The notes beneath the pieces were generated by a model, which did no database searches, was not told the origin of the DNA, and saw only the letters and a program-made list of their open reading frames with translations. The position numbers were made by a program, and so were the translations under genes. 64,000 bases of DNA from Zygnema cylindricum (lineage: Eukaryota > Streptophyta > Zygnematophyceae > Zygnematales > Zygnemataceae). Within the stretch, counting starts at the first letter, position 1. Each line of letters begins with the position of its first letter. Shown one piece after another: positions 54,815 to 64,000 of the stretch. The stretch lies in NCBI GenBank assembly GCA_037447655.1, contig JBBHKE010000880.1, positions 1 through 64,000 of the forward strand, read 5' to 3'.

Positions 54815-55036
54815 GAGAAGATTTTCGGTACTACTATTGTCATGCACGATTATATTTTATTGCCTATGGAGGAATTTCGACCCTATTACGACTTCATTGG
54901 ATGCGGTTTCGGACCAATTTTGGAGTTAGTTATTATTGGGCCGGCAGGGCACCAAAAGCTATTTTTGAGAGACGATTTTGACTCCACCGTTTATTTTTTT
55001 GATCTGGAATCGAACGTCCTATTAAATTCTATGTAG
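54815..55036 (+). CDS. Hypothetical ORF or terminal exon, unknown function
   Basis: An open frame in the plus strand reading EKIFGTTIVMHDYILLPMEE, FRPYYDFIGCGFGPILELVI and GPAGHQKLFLRDDFDSTVYFF, to TAG at 55,034-55,036. It is preceded by TTTGTATTTTAG, a good splice acceptor. With AG|AG it would be a last exon, entering after one base of a split codon. Inside the frame an ATG at about 54,842 could instead start a 65-residue protein. I recognise no family. Amino-acid composition looks protein-like (balanced, few low-complexity runs), but this is weak evidence. Confidence 0.3.
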   Translation, partial: EKIFGTTIVMHDYILLPMEEFRPYYDFIGCGFGPILELVIIGPAGHQKLFLRDDFDSTVYFFDLESNVLLNSM

Positions 55037-56314
55037 CGTAGCTGATAGAACTTTACTTTACTTAATTTGGATAATTAGGCTACGAGATATGTTAGGTCAA
55101 AGTAGTCTTTTGGTACAGTTTTTGAAAACTTTGATGTACAGTAACTTTGCAACGGATCATTCAAATACGCTGTATTTTATATTGGTAGATAGAACTTTTT
55201 AATACCTTTTCAATACAATTTTGTTTGTATTAATCAAATAGATATTTGGAGAGATATGGCAGTTTCTGTAAACTGCATAATATAGGTTAATTACTGACTT
55301 TTCGAAGTAATGATTGCTTTTGTCGGTTGGAAATTGGTACAGGCTGTCCAACCGACGGTTCATAAGTCAAAGGTTCTGACGTTTTCGGGAATTAAACATA
55401 GAATAAGTCCCGTAGTGTCAGTTTTTGATGCTAAGTATTAGTTCTAAGTGTTTTAGGTTGTTGGAACTCAATATTGCCTTGGAAATGAAGGCTCAGAACT
55501 GTCTCTCAGTTCTGTCGCCTTCCGAAACCTTAATTCATCAGAAAAGAGCTATTTTGCCAGCCTCCCTTTTGCCATCTTTTGATCATGTTGGAGTTGCCTT
55601 GCAGTTAGTCAATTAGTGTCTTGTTTGGCAACAAGGATACTTGGGGCTTTCTGATTGCAATAGTCCTTGGGGGTCTGAAGGAGGGAGTTGGACGGATCCC
55701 TGATTTGGAGGGATCCGTGGGTTTTTGGGACCTTCGGAGTCTGATCGTGGGAGTTTTCCGTGGCATCAGTTCGCTCCTCTGGGTGGGTCAAAACCCTTAT
55801 TGAGTTTGCATCCGGGGACGCTTGGATGTTACTTGATTTTTTGTCTGTAATTTTTTTGTAATATGTTTTTGGTATTATGGTGAATGGCTTCTGATAGAGT
55901 TAGGTAGAAGGCAATATTGTTTAGTCTGCAGAGATCACTGTCATAAATGTTATGGCAGTCTAAATTATTTCCATTTTGATTTGATTTGTTAATTCCCAGA
56001 ATTAGGGTTATTGTTAACTTACTTTTGTTTAAGTTGTTAGCATAGCCCACCGAGCTTGGTGATGTTAAAGCTCGTCTGTCTTTTCATTGTTTTTATCATT
56101 TATATGTCCACACTAATGTTGTCAGTATCATCATTGTATTCCGACGTATGGAATTCTATACGCGGAGTGTTATTTGTCGCCAAATTTATATATTATTCTT
56201 CTTGCATGAAGCATCACAGCCATGGGCTCGACACTATCAAAGCATTCCAGTGTAAAGAAATGAAATCGTTACTTTAGATTGTGATGGATGTAGATGTGGG
56301 TGTAATTTTTGACT
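55037..56314. other. Intergenic, small ORFs only
   Basis: ORFs of 60-73 codons at 55,425-55,616, 55,621-55,803 and 56,056-56,277 show no motif I know. Sequence around 55,480-55,800 is less AT-rich than its surroundings and could hold a decayed exon or UTR. Confidence 0.35.
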
Positions 56315-57082
56315 GTTGTAGACGACTACAAAAATCGCGACAATTGATGACGTTTACAAAACAACGTCGGTTGTAGACGTCTAGTTACTTGTGACATTGT
56401 AGATGTTTAGGGTTTGTGACATTTTGACGTCACGCTCAATTATGACAACGTCGACATCACAAATTCTAAAACTTTCCGCCATGGTTTCCCGATTTTGTTT
56501 TTTAGTCCTTTCTCACTCTACTTGCCATCAAAATACGCCCAAAGATAGTAAAAAGAAATCGTTTTTGAATATCTTTCATTTGACACCATTATTGACGTTT
56601 TTCATTGCAAGAATTGTGAGATAGACGTGGTAGTGGGAAAGGGAGAGAGAGAGAGAGAGGCTTTTTCACGGACTTCGCTTTTGCGAAATGGCGTCCTTTT
56701 GTCGAGACCCCTCCATTGCCCCTTTACGGAAAAAAGCGCACGGAAAAAAATCACACACAGGCCGGAAACTTGCAGTGGGTAATTTTTTGGTAATCCGCGC
56801 AAAAAAAAAATCAAAATTCTCCGACGCGTGTGACAACATCTACCTATTCACTCACATCATGGAAATTTACTTCAAATCACCTCGCGAGGTGATTTTATTA
56901 TAAGTTTGAAGATGAGCTAGAAGGACGCGAAAATGGATCGAAAAGCGCTAGACGACAAACAAGTTTCATGGTAACGCAAATTGTACAATTGTAATTTCAA
57001 TTTTTTGGTACGGCTAGGGATTTTCTCGTTGAGGGCTAAGTTTTGGACAAAAACGACGGAAAAAAACCCTTATCACATGCCC
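56315..57082 (+). repeat. Dispersed direct repeat of ~770 bp, copy 2
   Basis: Partner of 51,581-52,350. It starts GACTACAAAAATCGCGACAA, with several GACGTC/GTGACATT-type short repeats in the first 150 bp. Such an ACTACAAAA end with subterminal repeats recalls CACTA-type DNA transposon ends. A (GA)n run lies at 56,642-56,659. A 48-codon reading from the CCGCCATGG start has no recognisable motif. Confidence 0.7.
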
Positions 57083-57419
57083 TTAGTTCAAGACTTAGGC
57101 CACATTCAAGGAAAGAGAAAATTCCGGGAAACTCCCTAGGTAATTTCTAGGAGGAACTAGGATAGGAAAAGATGTATGTATATAACATATATATATTAGG
57201 CTTTCCATTTGGGAGACACTTAAGTCTTTACTCACAAGCTCCGTTACTATTACTACCCTTATACTACCATTATGCCTGTAGGCTAATAAATAATTACTTT
57301 TGCTACATTTTTTAAGTTCTCATTGAGGGCCTTTAGGACTTCTTTCATAAAGGCTAGTGAGGGATTTTGGGAGGGTAGTGAGGGTAAGCCTTTTTTCATC
57401 TTACATCACTCCAATTACA
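57083..57419 (+). repeat. Probable Gyp-2 5' LTR end (start not fixed)
   Basis: It precedes the primer-binding site and ends CCAATTACA. A TATATATATTAG run at 57,188-57,199 is a likely TATA box. No 3' LTR copy is found downstream of the element, so the left boundary cannot be set. Confidence 0.45.
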
Positions 57420-57420
57420 C

Positions 57421-57433
57421 TAGTATCGGAGTC
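57421..57433 (+). other. Gyp-2 primer-binding site, degenerate (iMet 3' end)
   Basis: TAGTATCGGAGTC agrees at 9 of the first 12 bases with TGGTATCAGAGC, the complement of the 3' end of plant initiator tRNA-Met and the usual primer site of plant chromoviruses. It lies one base after the LTR-like end. Confidence 0.55.
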
Positions 57434-57499
57434 TAACACAAACCATCACTATGTCATCTTCCGCGTGAACCAACCCCAGTGAAGTGTGGTTCAAGAATT

Positions 57500-58300
57500 A
57501 GAGAAACTTAAACCTTCGTAACGCAAATTTGGAGAGTGTAGTTTCGCAATTCCAAAATCAAGCTCAAAAATCAAAGCCGAAGAGGAAGACATCGGATGAT
57601 TTAGATCCTTCTAAGAAGGTGGACCTTGAGACGTGGCTCTTCACGGTGGAGTCCTACTATTTCCAATTTTCCGCTCTCGAGGACAACGAGAAAATTCTGT
57701 ACGCGGGAGGAATCCTACGGAGGGCGGCTGCTGCGTGGTGGCGCTACATGGTGAAAATTAACAAGGTACGTAGGAATTGGGAGGCGTTAAGCTTGGCAAC
57801 CGGCGAATACCGTCAAAACGGCTCGAGACAAGATTGCAAACCTCCAGAAAAGTCATCGGTGATGGAGTATTCGCAATAGTTTTCGGAGCTTTAAGTTAAA
57901 ATACCCACGATGAGCGAGGAGGCGGTCGATTGATACGTGAGAGGACTTAAATACTTCGTCCGGTGAAACGTGGAACAATGGCGTAAGAGGGACGGTGGGA
58001 GATACCTCTTACAGATATTAGACTTTAGTATTTGGAAGAGAGATTTCCCTTAACATTCCTTCGGGAAACGCAACGATTCCCCAACTCCCATGGAACTTGG
58101 TGTTGTGGAAGTGGAAGACAAGGAACTCGGAGCGCTTTGAAAGACAAGGAAAAGCCAAGGTTCAATATTTCAAAGGAGGACCTTTAAAAGAGGAGGCAAG
58201 ACGGGTTATGCTTCCGATGCGGCTCCCCCGACCACATGGCAAAGGTGTGTTCCTCAAAAGACAGCAAGACGTAGAGGAGGGCCGAATGAAAGTTTTACGG
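57500..58300 (+). pseudogene. Gyp-2 gag
   Basis: The frame around 57,529-57,879 reads DLDPSKKVDLETWLFTVESYY and AAAAWWRYMVKINKVRRNWEAL, which fits the retrotransposon gag (capsid) domain: a W-rich core followed by W-x-x-F/L segments. After breaks, a zinc knuckle CFRCGSPDHMAKVC (CX2CX4HX4C, all ligands intact) lies at 58,209-58,250 in another frame. Gag would package the RNA. Confidence 0.8.
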
Positions 58301-58850
58301 CTTGTAGGAGATGGGAACAAACCCTTCAAATTCCAAGGTCAAGTTTGTGGAGTCCCGATGCTCTTCATGAACGAGTCGGGAGGGTCCGGGAACTTTAAAA
58401 GCCAAGAAACGCGAAGCGTCTCAAGGTGACTTTGCTTTCACCGAAAGAGCGGTCTTCGATTATTTTAGCCAATGGGCGACCTCTTAACGTAAACACCCGC
58501 ACTCTTACCCTTGAGCTCGGCATCCGAGGTTACAAGTGGAATGACGGGCACATGACGGGCACAACGTCGTTCTCGGCAAACCGTGGCTCAAAAGTGGAAT
58601 CTGTTGATCGATTGGAGGAAAAGTGCACTTTTGGTGGAGCAAGGAGGCAAAAAGCTTGTTCTTAGAAAGGAACCAATAGGCAAACGCGCGAGGAGGACGC
58701 TTCCTTACAATTGAAGAGAACTATGCGTAAAGGGTAACAAATTAATATAATGCTTGTCACAATAGTCAAATCGGAAGATTCCGAGGCAAGTGATGGAATA
58801 CTTGAGAAGACCGAGTCGTCATCAAGTCTAAGCGTAAGGACCAAGAAATT
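58301..58850 (+). pseudogene. Gyp-2 aspartic protease
   Basis: FKFQGQVCGVPMLFMNESGGSGNF at about 58,328-58,400 matches the start of a retropepsin, in which the active-site D-S-G is E-S-G here. Later pieces in other frames (GYKWNDGHMTGTTSFS, about 58,530-58,590) correspond to the flap and C-terminal half. The catalytic Asp-to-Glu change would abolish activity. Confidence 0.7.
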
Positions 58851-60420
58851 ATGTGGTGGCCTTGGAGGTCGTGGCAAAACTTCTCGAGGAGTATGTGCAT
58901 GTTTTCCCCAACAAGTTACCTTCTGAATTACTGCCAAAGAGGAGTGTGGATCATTGGGAAGAGTTCATTCCCTATGCCAAACCTCCCTGTTTATTGTTTT
59001 GGAAAACTATGGACTCTCAGCGATGAAGATAAATCTTGTCGCTGGAGTAGCGATGACCAGCCACGAAACACTTTTACCGACGTAACAAGAATTCCATGCG
59101 AACATGAATTTCATGCGCACTAAATGAAACACTAAGTTAAGGTTGAAAGTCAACGCGAATTTTACGGACTGGTCGGCGAACAAATACCTTATTGGTGTAG
59201 AAAAAGTCGGTGGTAAACTTACCACCAAGTATAATCTGTCGTAGTGCGTAGTAATGCTTAAAATAGTACTGTACAGTTTTTAGCGTAAGTGACAAACCAG
59301 GGTTATCTGTAGCAAGAGATTGTACTCTAGATTAATTGTACCAGATAGTGGATTCGACAGTACGAGAGTGCGCCCACAGTGATCTTATTGGTAATTAGGA
59401 AATTAGATAGGCGTAGTGGTATAAATTAGGACTTAGACATTTGGAAAATTAACTTGTACAAGTTCACTAAGTAAAGTAACATTTGAGTCTGCCTTTGTGT
59501 GCATGTCACCTTGTGACTGATCAGAGTTTGTGCTTTTTGTGCTTGAAACTCTGTCAGTATACTGTGGTAAGTGTGAGCTCTAAGTGAGCTGTGTTGTAAG
59601 CCTAAGTGGCTTTTGTAGTACTAAATATAAGCTGGTCAAAGTTGGCCATTTGTGTGGTACTTTTTGGGTTGTCTTTTGCTGAATTAAATGGGTGACTTTG
59701 CACCTTCTGGTAGTGTCCCTGTTGCTGCAGAGCAACACCGTCAACCACATGTATAAGATGAGTCACACGGAGCTTGACGAACTCAAAAAACAGCTTGCGG
59801 AACTTGTCCAATCTGGAGCGATTGAGCCAAATAAGTCCCCTTACGGAGCTCCCGTGTTATTTGTGCTAAAGAATGACGAAGGTTTAAGGCATTGCTTGGA
59901 TTAGCGGGCTCTCAATAAGATGACGGTGAAGAATTCTTATCTTTTACCGCGATTCAACAAACTCTTGGACCAGGTTCGTGGCGCTAATCATTTTTAGCAA
60001 AATCGACTTACGGGGCGGATACCATCAAAGAAGGGTGGCGGAAGAGGATGTCGAGAAGACCATGTTTTGCACGAGCTACGGACACTATCAATTCCTTGTC
60101 ACGCTGTTTGGTTTAGCCAACGCTCCGGCAGCTTTCATGCATCTCATGAATTCGATTTTCCGACCTTATCTCGATAAGTTAGTGGTGGCCTTCCTCAACG
60201 ATGTCCTCATTTACAGTCGTTCTTTGGAGGAGCACGTGGAGCCCTCCAAAATATCCTCTACATTTTGAGGGAGCATAAATTTTACGCCAAGTTAAGCAAG
60301 TGTGAGCTCGCAATGGATAAGGTGGAATTCTTGGTGCACATGGTGACACGCGATGGAATTTGGGTGGATCTATGAAAGACAAAGTCCATGGAAAATTGGC
60401 TTATCCTCGGAAACTTTCTA
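58851..60420 (+). pseudogene. Gyp-2 reverse transcriptase, split by an insertion
   Basis: The N-terminal block is LEVVAKLLEEYVHVFPNKLP and LLPKRSVDHWEEFIPYAKPP (58,862-58,987). It resumes at about 59,738 with YKMSHTELDELKKQLAELVQ, IEPNKSPYGAPVLFV and a broken RHCLD[16 protein letters not shown]. The palm is [12 protein letters not shown] (59,990-60,025), and the [12 protein letters not shown] block follows. The catalytic box is FLNDVLIYS at about 60,190, with the first Asp of the DD pair changed to Asn. The C-terminal thumb is around 60,270-60,370. Confidence 0.85.
58988..59737. mobile_element. ~750-bp insertion in Gyp-2 RT
   Basis: Between the KPP codons (58,979-58,987) and the YKMSHTEL block there should be only a few codons, but ~750 bp of unrelated AT-rich sequence intervene. 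The insert starts TGTTTATTG and can be read to end GAGCAACA, so TG...CA as for an LTR. No matching target duplication is seen next to these ends, so the borders are approximate. It has GTAC motifs (59,269, 59,338, 59,361) but no alignable similarity to the copia LTRs. Confidence 0.5.
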
Positions 60421-60990
60421 AGTTACATCGACGTTTTGTGGAGGGATTTGGACGTATCGCCGCACCACTTATGGACCTTTTGAAGCAAGATAAGTCGTAC
60501 GAGTGGGAAAAGCACAAACGGAGATATTTAACACTCTAAAGGAACGATTGGTTACCGCTCCTTGTTACTTGTCCTCAACCCTGATAAGGAGTGGACGATC
60601 GTCACGGATGCGAGTGACATAGCCATCGGGGCCATTCTTCTTTAAGAACAAGAGCGAGGACTTCAACCGGTGGCGTATGAACCTATGAAAATGAAACCGT
60701 CGGAGTTAAATTACGTGACCTATGAGAACGAGACTCTCGCGATCATTCACTCTCTTCAAGCGTAGTAATGTTATGCGCAAGGAAAGGAGGTCAAGGTGAT
60801 CACGAATCATCAAGCCCTCACATATCTTGAAACGCAACCGAGATTAGCATGGCGTCAAGCGCGGTGGTTGGAATTCATGCAATGCTCGGCCCGGAATTAA
60901 ATGTGGAGTACCGACCGAGGAGACTAAATCTGGCAAATGCACTCAAACGAGCTCTGAAGGAGAAAACACCACAAGTCGCGAGCCTTTAGA
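60421..60990 (+). pseudogene. Gyp-2 RNase H
   Basis: WTIVTDASDIAIGAILL (about 60,590-60,640) is the first RNase H motif with its aspartate. VAYEPMKMKPSELNYVTYENE follows, then VKVITNHQALTYLETQPRLA (about 60,798-60,855) with the second aspartate as asparagine (the family reads TDH). The terminal block RPRRLNLANALKRAL-like is frameshifted near 60,920-60,955. The connection domain before it is broken at 60,420-60,590. Confidence 0.8.
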
Positions 60991-62220
60991 GTACGCTCGG
61001 CGTGGACACTAAATGGTTGTGAGAGTTCGAGGAGCCGTACAAGACCGACACAACAATCACCAAGCTCAAAAGAAAATCGTGGTTGAGGAAGGGAACGAAC
61101 TTTGGAAGTACCGCAAGAGTACAAAGACCCGCCTTTATGTTTCGAACTGTGCGGAAATCTGACATTGAGTCCTCAAATCTTGTCATGATGACCCGACAAG
61201 TGGACATTTTGGGCGCGACAAAATGCTCGCACGAGTGATGGAGTCGTTTTATTGGCCAAAGATGACAGAGGAAATTGGTCATTGTCTTCGAATGTGCAAT
61301 TCGGACAAAATGAACAAGAACGACCACTTCACCCACGGACTCCGACAGCCTTAAATGACACCTTTAAAGCCTTGTGAGGCGATGTCAATAGATTTCATTA
61401 TGGCACTACCGGAGACCCTATAAGGTTTTGCCTCCATTTTGTGTTGGTGGATTACCTCACTAAAATGGTCCATTTTCTCCCAGCAAAGACAACCGCAACG
61501 ACGATGGAAGTGGCCGACTTATTCCTTAACGGAGTCTTCCGTTACCATGGTCTTTCCGAAAAAATCGTTAGCGATGGAGACCATAAATTTGTGAATCATT
61601 TTTCGACTCAGGTCTTTTAGCTTAATGGCACGGAGTTGGCGATGTCGACGACCTATCATTTACAAATGGACGGGCAAACGGAGCTGATCAACCATATTTT
61701 GGAGGACACGCTATGGGCATATGTCACAATGCACCAAAGGGATTGGGCCAAACATCTCACGACAGCCGAGGTGGCATACAATAGTGTAATGCACTCATCA
61801 ACAAACAAAACTCGAGCTCAATGGGCGACAACCACTCCTTCCGCAGAATCCCGTCCAGTTGACTACGGAGACCAAGGCGGCGACGAGTTGTATCACAAAT
61901 TTACGAAACGACCGTAGCCAAAGAGGCGTTGGAGTTGGCCAAGAGTTGTCGGGCATTTTACGTTAATATGCAGTGGCGAGACTGGAAATTTCGTGTGGGG
62001 GATTGCTTGCGACTCAATATGGCCATTTTCACCCTCCCATAGACAATGAGTCGCAAACTATCGGCCCAGTTCACTCGAAATTTTTAGATCATCGAAGAAA
62101 TTAGCCCCGATGACTGTCGCGTTGATATTACGATGGAGTGGGAAATACATGAAATTTTTCATATTTCACAACTCAGAGAATTTTGGGATCTCGATGCGGT
62201 GTATCCGCACCGATAAAAAC
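60991..62220 (+). pseudogene. Gyp-2 integrase
   Basis: Degenerate zinc-finger region near 61,190-61,330. Core: AMSIDFIMALPE (61,380-61,415, first Asp), VDYLTKMVHFLPAKTTATT (61,447-61,503), VFRYHGLSEKIVSDGDHKFVN (second Asp, about 61,575) and DGQTELINHILEDTL (61,669-61,713, catalytic Glu). HQRDWAKHLTTAEVAYNSVMH follows in a 93-codon open piece (61,636-61,917). The C-terminal GPY/F-type region FHISQLREFWD is near 62,155-62,190. Confidence 0.85.
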
Positions 62221-62244
62221 AACCCCTCTTCCACCCATCTCGGC

Positions 62245-62425
62245 CATGGAAATCAGTTATGAGGTCGAATCCATCCTCGAACATCTAGTGCTTGGACGAC
62301 GGAATTGAAAAAAAGGCCATGCTTGTTGCGATGGAAAGGTTATGGGCCGGAAGACGAATTGTCGGTGGACGAAAGGGACTTACATGCCGACCAATTACTT
62401 CGAGACTATCGGAAAAAGGGTAGGG
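62245..62425 (+). pseudogene. Gyp-2 chromodomain
   Basis: The frame from about 62,249 reads ISYEVESILEHLVLGRRN, a TGA, then KKRPCLLRWKGYGPEDELSV and LHADQLLRDYRKKG. This matches the chromodomain pattern Y-x-V-E-x-I-L, then L-x-x-W-K-G-Y/W, then an N/H-L helix. Two of the aromatic-cage positions (Y and W) are visible. It defines the element as a chromovirus. Confidence 0.82.
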
Positions 62426-62460
62426 GAAGCGTAGCCACCTCCATTTTCCGGGGGAACTGA

Positions 62461-63470
62461 AGTGCCACACCCATGTGCGTTTCGATGGCGGCGCCAAGAA
62501 GGCGCTTCTGAGACGCTGGTGGAGGCCCGCCGATTGTGAGTCGCCGGAGGGTCTCGGTGGGGCGTGAGTGAGGCACCGAATGGTACAGAGGCGCCTGTCT
62601 AACAATTCAAAAATTTAAATTCGAATTGGAGGCGCCAATTTTGTCAATTCAACAAAATAGCAAATAAACATTTGCAAGGGAAACAAGACTACAAATAAGA
62701 AAAAACTCAGAGAAACCCAGAAAAAAGCCATGCAATATGTGTTGATAGGGTGAATGTTATCCACATAAGGGTCAAATGTGCTCTACATTTGTTAGGACAG
62801 CAAGGCTATTCGTTAATACCAAAAGTCAAATTTATTTTGGCAGTTTACTAAAAAACTTGAGTTGTTTCCTTGGTTTTTCCGTTTCTTTAAAAACAAAATC
62901 CGAACGCATTACGTAAATAGTAGATACTAGATAGCCTTGGTATTGCACATTTTCTCACTCGCGACTAAGTACTTTTGTCTAAGTACTTATTTTGATATGC
63001 TGAGTTAGAGTTATTTTTCTTCTAAGGTTAGAACTTACCGATGGTATTGTAAAGGTAACTATTTCATGTTGTTTTACATAAGCAGATCATGTAACTTTTG
63101 CATACTTGGGCGAATTGCATTTATTTAAACATTGCATTTATTATAACTTTTAAACATTTGGCCCGGATTATATTAAGTGAGAAAGAATTTTCCACATGTG
63201 ATTGCTCTGACAAAGCATTCACCTAGAATTAGCGGTGATGCTCCAATACGGGTTATTCACGTTGCTATTTCTCATTAAATCCTTATAAAATTAAAGCTTA
63301 GAATGTCAAGCCATAGGTTGGAAAGTTAAGGAAAGTAAAATGTTTCATCACAAGTTATTTTCTCACTACCTTCTTGAATTTCTATGTATCACATTGTCAT
63401 TAATTTATTTTTTTGAATGAAACTAGGTTATTACAAAGAGAAAAATGATAGGTAGAAGCAAAACGCGTAC
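62461..63470. other. Intergenic, no feature recognised
   Basis: No ORF with a motif and no LTR copy of Gyp-2. AT-rich from 62,600 on. It lies downstream of the lectin exon on the minus strand and may contain its intron or 3' exons, but no exon can be recognised. Confidence 0.45.
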
Positions 63471-63923
63471 CTTTTCGAAGAACTCGTACTTCACTAAGAT
63501 GTAGCCACTGGCCGGTTAGCAAAACCACCCACACGTATCTGCCAACACGATTACACTCTTTGACAAATGGAAATCCGTAAGAACCACCATTATAGTCAAA
63601 ATATGCCTCCGGATTGCACTCGGATCCATTCGTATTGTAGGAAACGCTCGAGTTGGTAATATATACCTGGACGCCTGTCATACGCCACCAACATACGCTA
63701 CAGGAAACACCATCCAAACAACAGATGCGATTGTATAGTTCCACTTTACCAACCATATACGTGTCGAGTAAATCCACTTTCCACCAATTAACATCAAAAG
63801 GTTCAGTGCAAAACCACCTCCCCCAACTGGAGCCGTCGACTCCATAATAACTTTCGTCCAAAACCCCGTCTAAGTCAAGAAATGTGCTACTCAATTTAGT
63901 GGGTTTCTTGAAGGCTAAGTTCT
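63471..63923 (-). CDS. F-type lectin (fucolectin-tachylectin-4-pentraxin-1) domain exon
   Basis: The minus-strand exon encodes about 150 residues of an F5/8-like beta-sandwich lectin domain. It begins NLAFKKPTKLSSTFLDLDGV (family N-L-A-x-x-K-P-x-x-x-S-S), then CTEPFDVNWWKVDLLDTYMV. ELYNRICC follows; adjacent cysteines after N-R are diagnostic for the F-type motif N-R-x-D-C-C-x-x-R, here lacking the Asp. WWRMTGVQVYI follows, and it closes GRYVWVVLL...LHLSEVRVL. Splice signals fit: acceptor TTGACATTTGCAG before 63,923 and donor AAAAG|GTACGC after 63,471. Both junctions are phase 1, so the exon is symmetric, as in shuffled extracellular modules. Such proteins are secreted or cell-surface and bind fucose. 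Other exons are not visible. It is the only clear host-gene sequence here. Confidence 0.85.
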
Positions 63924-64000
63924 CTGCAAATGTCAAGAATCACTTGCACAAGATGTTAAAAAAAAAATGGTACATCATTCAATAAGACTATGACACTGAG
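63924..64000 (-). other. Intron upstream of the lectin exon
   Basis: Read on the minus strand, this is the intron tail leading to the acceptor: an uninterrupted T run of 10 (63,959-63,968) and then TGTGCAAGTGATTCTTGACATTTGCAG. The upstream exon lies beyond the window. Confidence 0.5.

Larger units (their letters stand above)
57420..62460 (+). mobile_element. Gyp-2: Ty3/gypsy chromovirus, decayed
   Basis: Order: primer site, gag with zinc knuckle, protease, RT, RNase H, integrase, chromodomain. A chromodomain behind integrase is the mark of chromoviruses, in which it is thought to steer integration to modified chromatin. It is heavily damaged (many stops and frameshifts; RT split by a ~750-bp insertion; catalytic residues changed). 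It is not closely related to Gyp-1. Confidence 0.88.

Noticed and set aside
56466-56624. Start of a gene at the CCGCCATGG context in the 770-bp repeats
   Set aside because: One copy has a stop two codons after the ATG codon's neighbour, the other ends after 48 codons with no motif, and the two peptides are not conserved.

Overview
The window reads as a repeat-dense stretch of a nuclear eukaryotic genome. Almost everything from base 1 to about 49,870 is LTR retrotransposon. Eleven Ty1/copia pieces or elements (called Cop-1 to Cop-11 here) and one Ty3/gypsy element (Gyp-1) are nested in, recombined with, or truncated by one another. A second Ty3/gypsy element of chromovirus type (Gyp-2) lies at 57,420-62,460. 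There are no operons, rRNA genes or CRISPR arrays. The only convincing host-gene fragment is an F-type (fucolectin-like) lectin-domain exon on the minus strand at 63,471-63,923. A green-plant-lineage host, probably a streptophyte (charophyte-type) alga, is my best inference. The copia primer-binding sites match the anticodon arm of plant-type initiator tRNA-Met, the Gyp-2 primer site resembles the plant iMet 3' end, and a retrotransposon carrying a cytosine methyltransferase is reported from charophytes. The lectin exon would fit an animal equally well or better, so the assignment is not secure.

Layout. 1-8,190: Cop-1 and Cop-2 scraps, then Cop-3 with Cop-4 nested in its gag; the two appear fused by a crossover near 6,391. 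8,191-10,197: minus-strand LTR debris and the 3' end of Cop-5. 10,198-16,550: Cop-6, nearly full length, with a chimeric 3' LTR. 16,551-30,704: Gyp-1, ordered gag, protease, DNA (cytosine-5) methyltransferase, RT, RNase H, integrase. It is split inside methyltransferase motif IV by the 8.1-kb minus-strand Cop-7 (19,359-27,447). 30,705-33,152: Cop-8, two minus-strand LTRs around 364 bp of internal sequence. 33,153-45,750: Cop-9, an old copia interrupted by the best preserved element, Cop-10 (33,282-39,656, perfect 5-bp target duplication), and by a 1.2-kb unclassified insertion (40,063-41,272). 46,400-49,870: Cop-11, a copia of a clearly different lineage. 49,870-57,080: AT-rich, mostly non-coding DNA with two dispersed repeat families and a G/C-skewed 45-bp repeat that encodes a proline-rich ORF. 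57,420-62,460: Gyp-2, ending in a chromodomain. 62,460-64,000: intergenic sequence and the lectin exon.

How it works together. The copia family (several LTR subfamilies, one shared internal region) appears to prime reverse transcription with the anticodon half of initiator tRNA-Met. Its gag ATG lies inside that primer site, paired to the CAU anticodon. The LTRs share a cluster of inverted GTAC motifs and an antisense tRNA-like segment. All elements are decayed (stops, frameshifts, deletions), and several junctions show LTR-LTR or pol-pol recombination. The most notable system is Gyp-1, a retrotransposon that carries its own DNMT between protease and reverse transcriptase.
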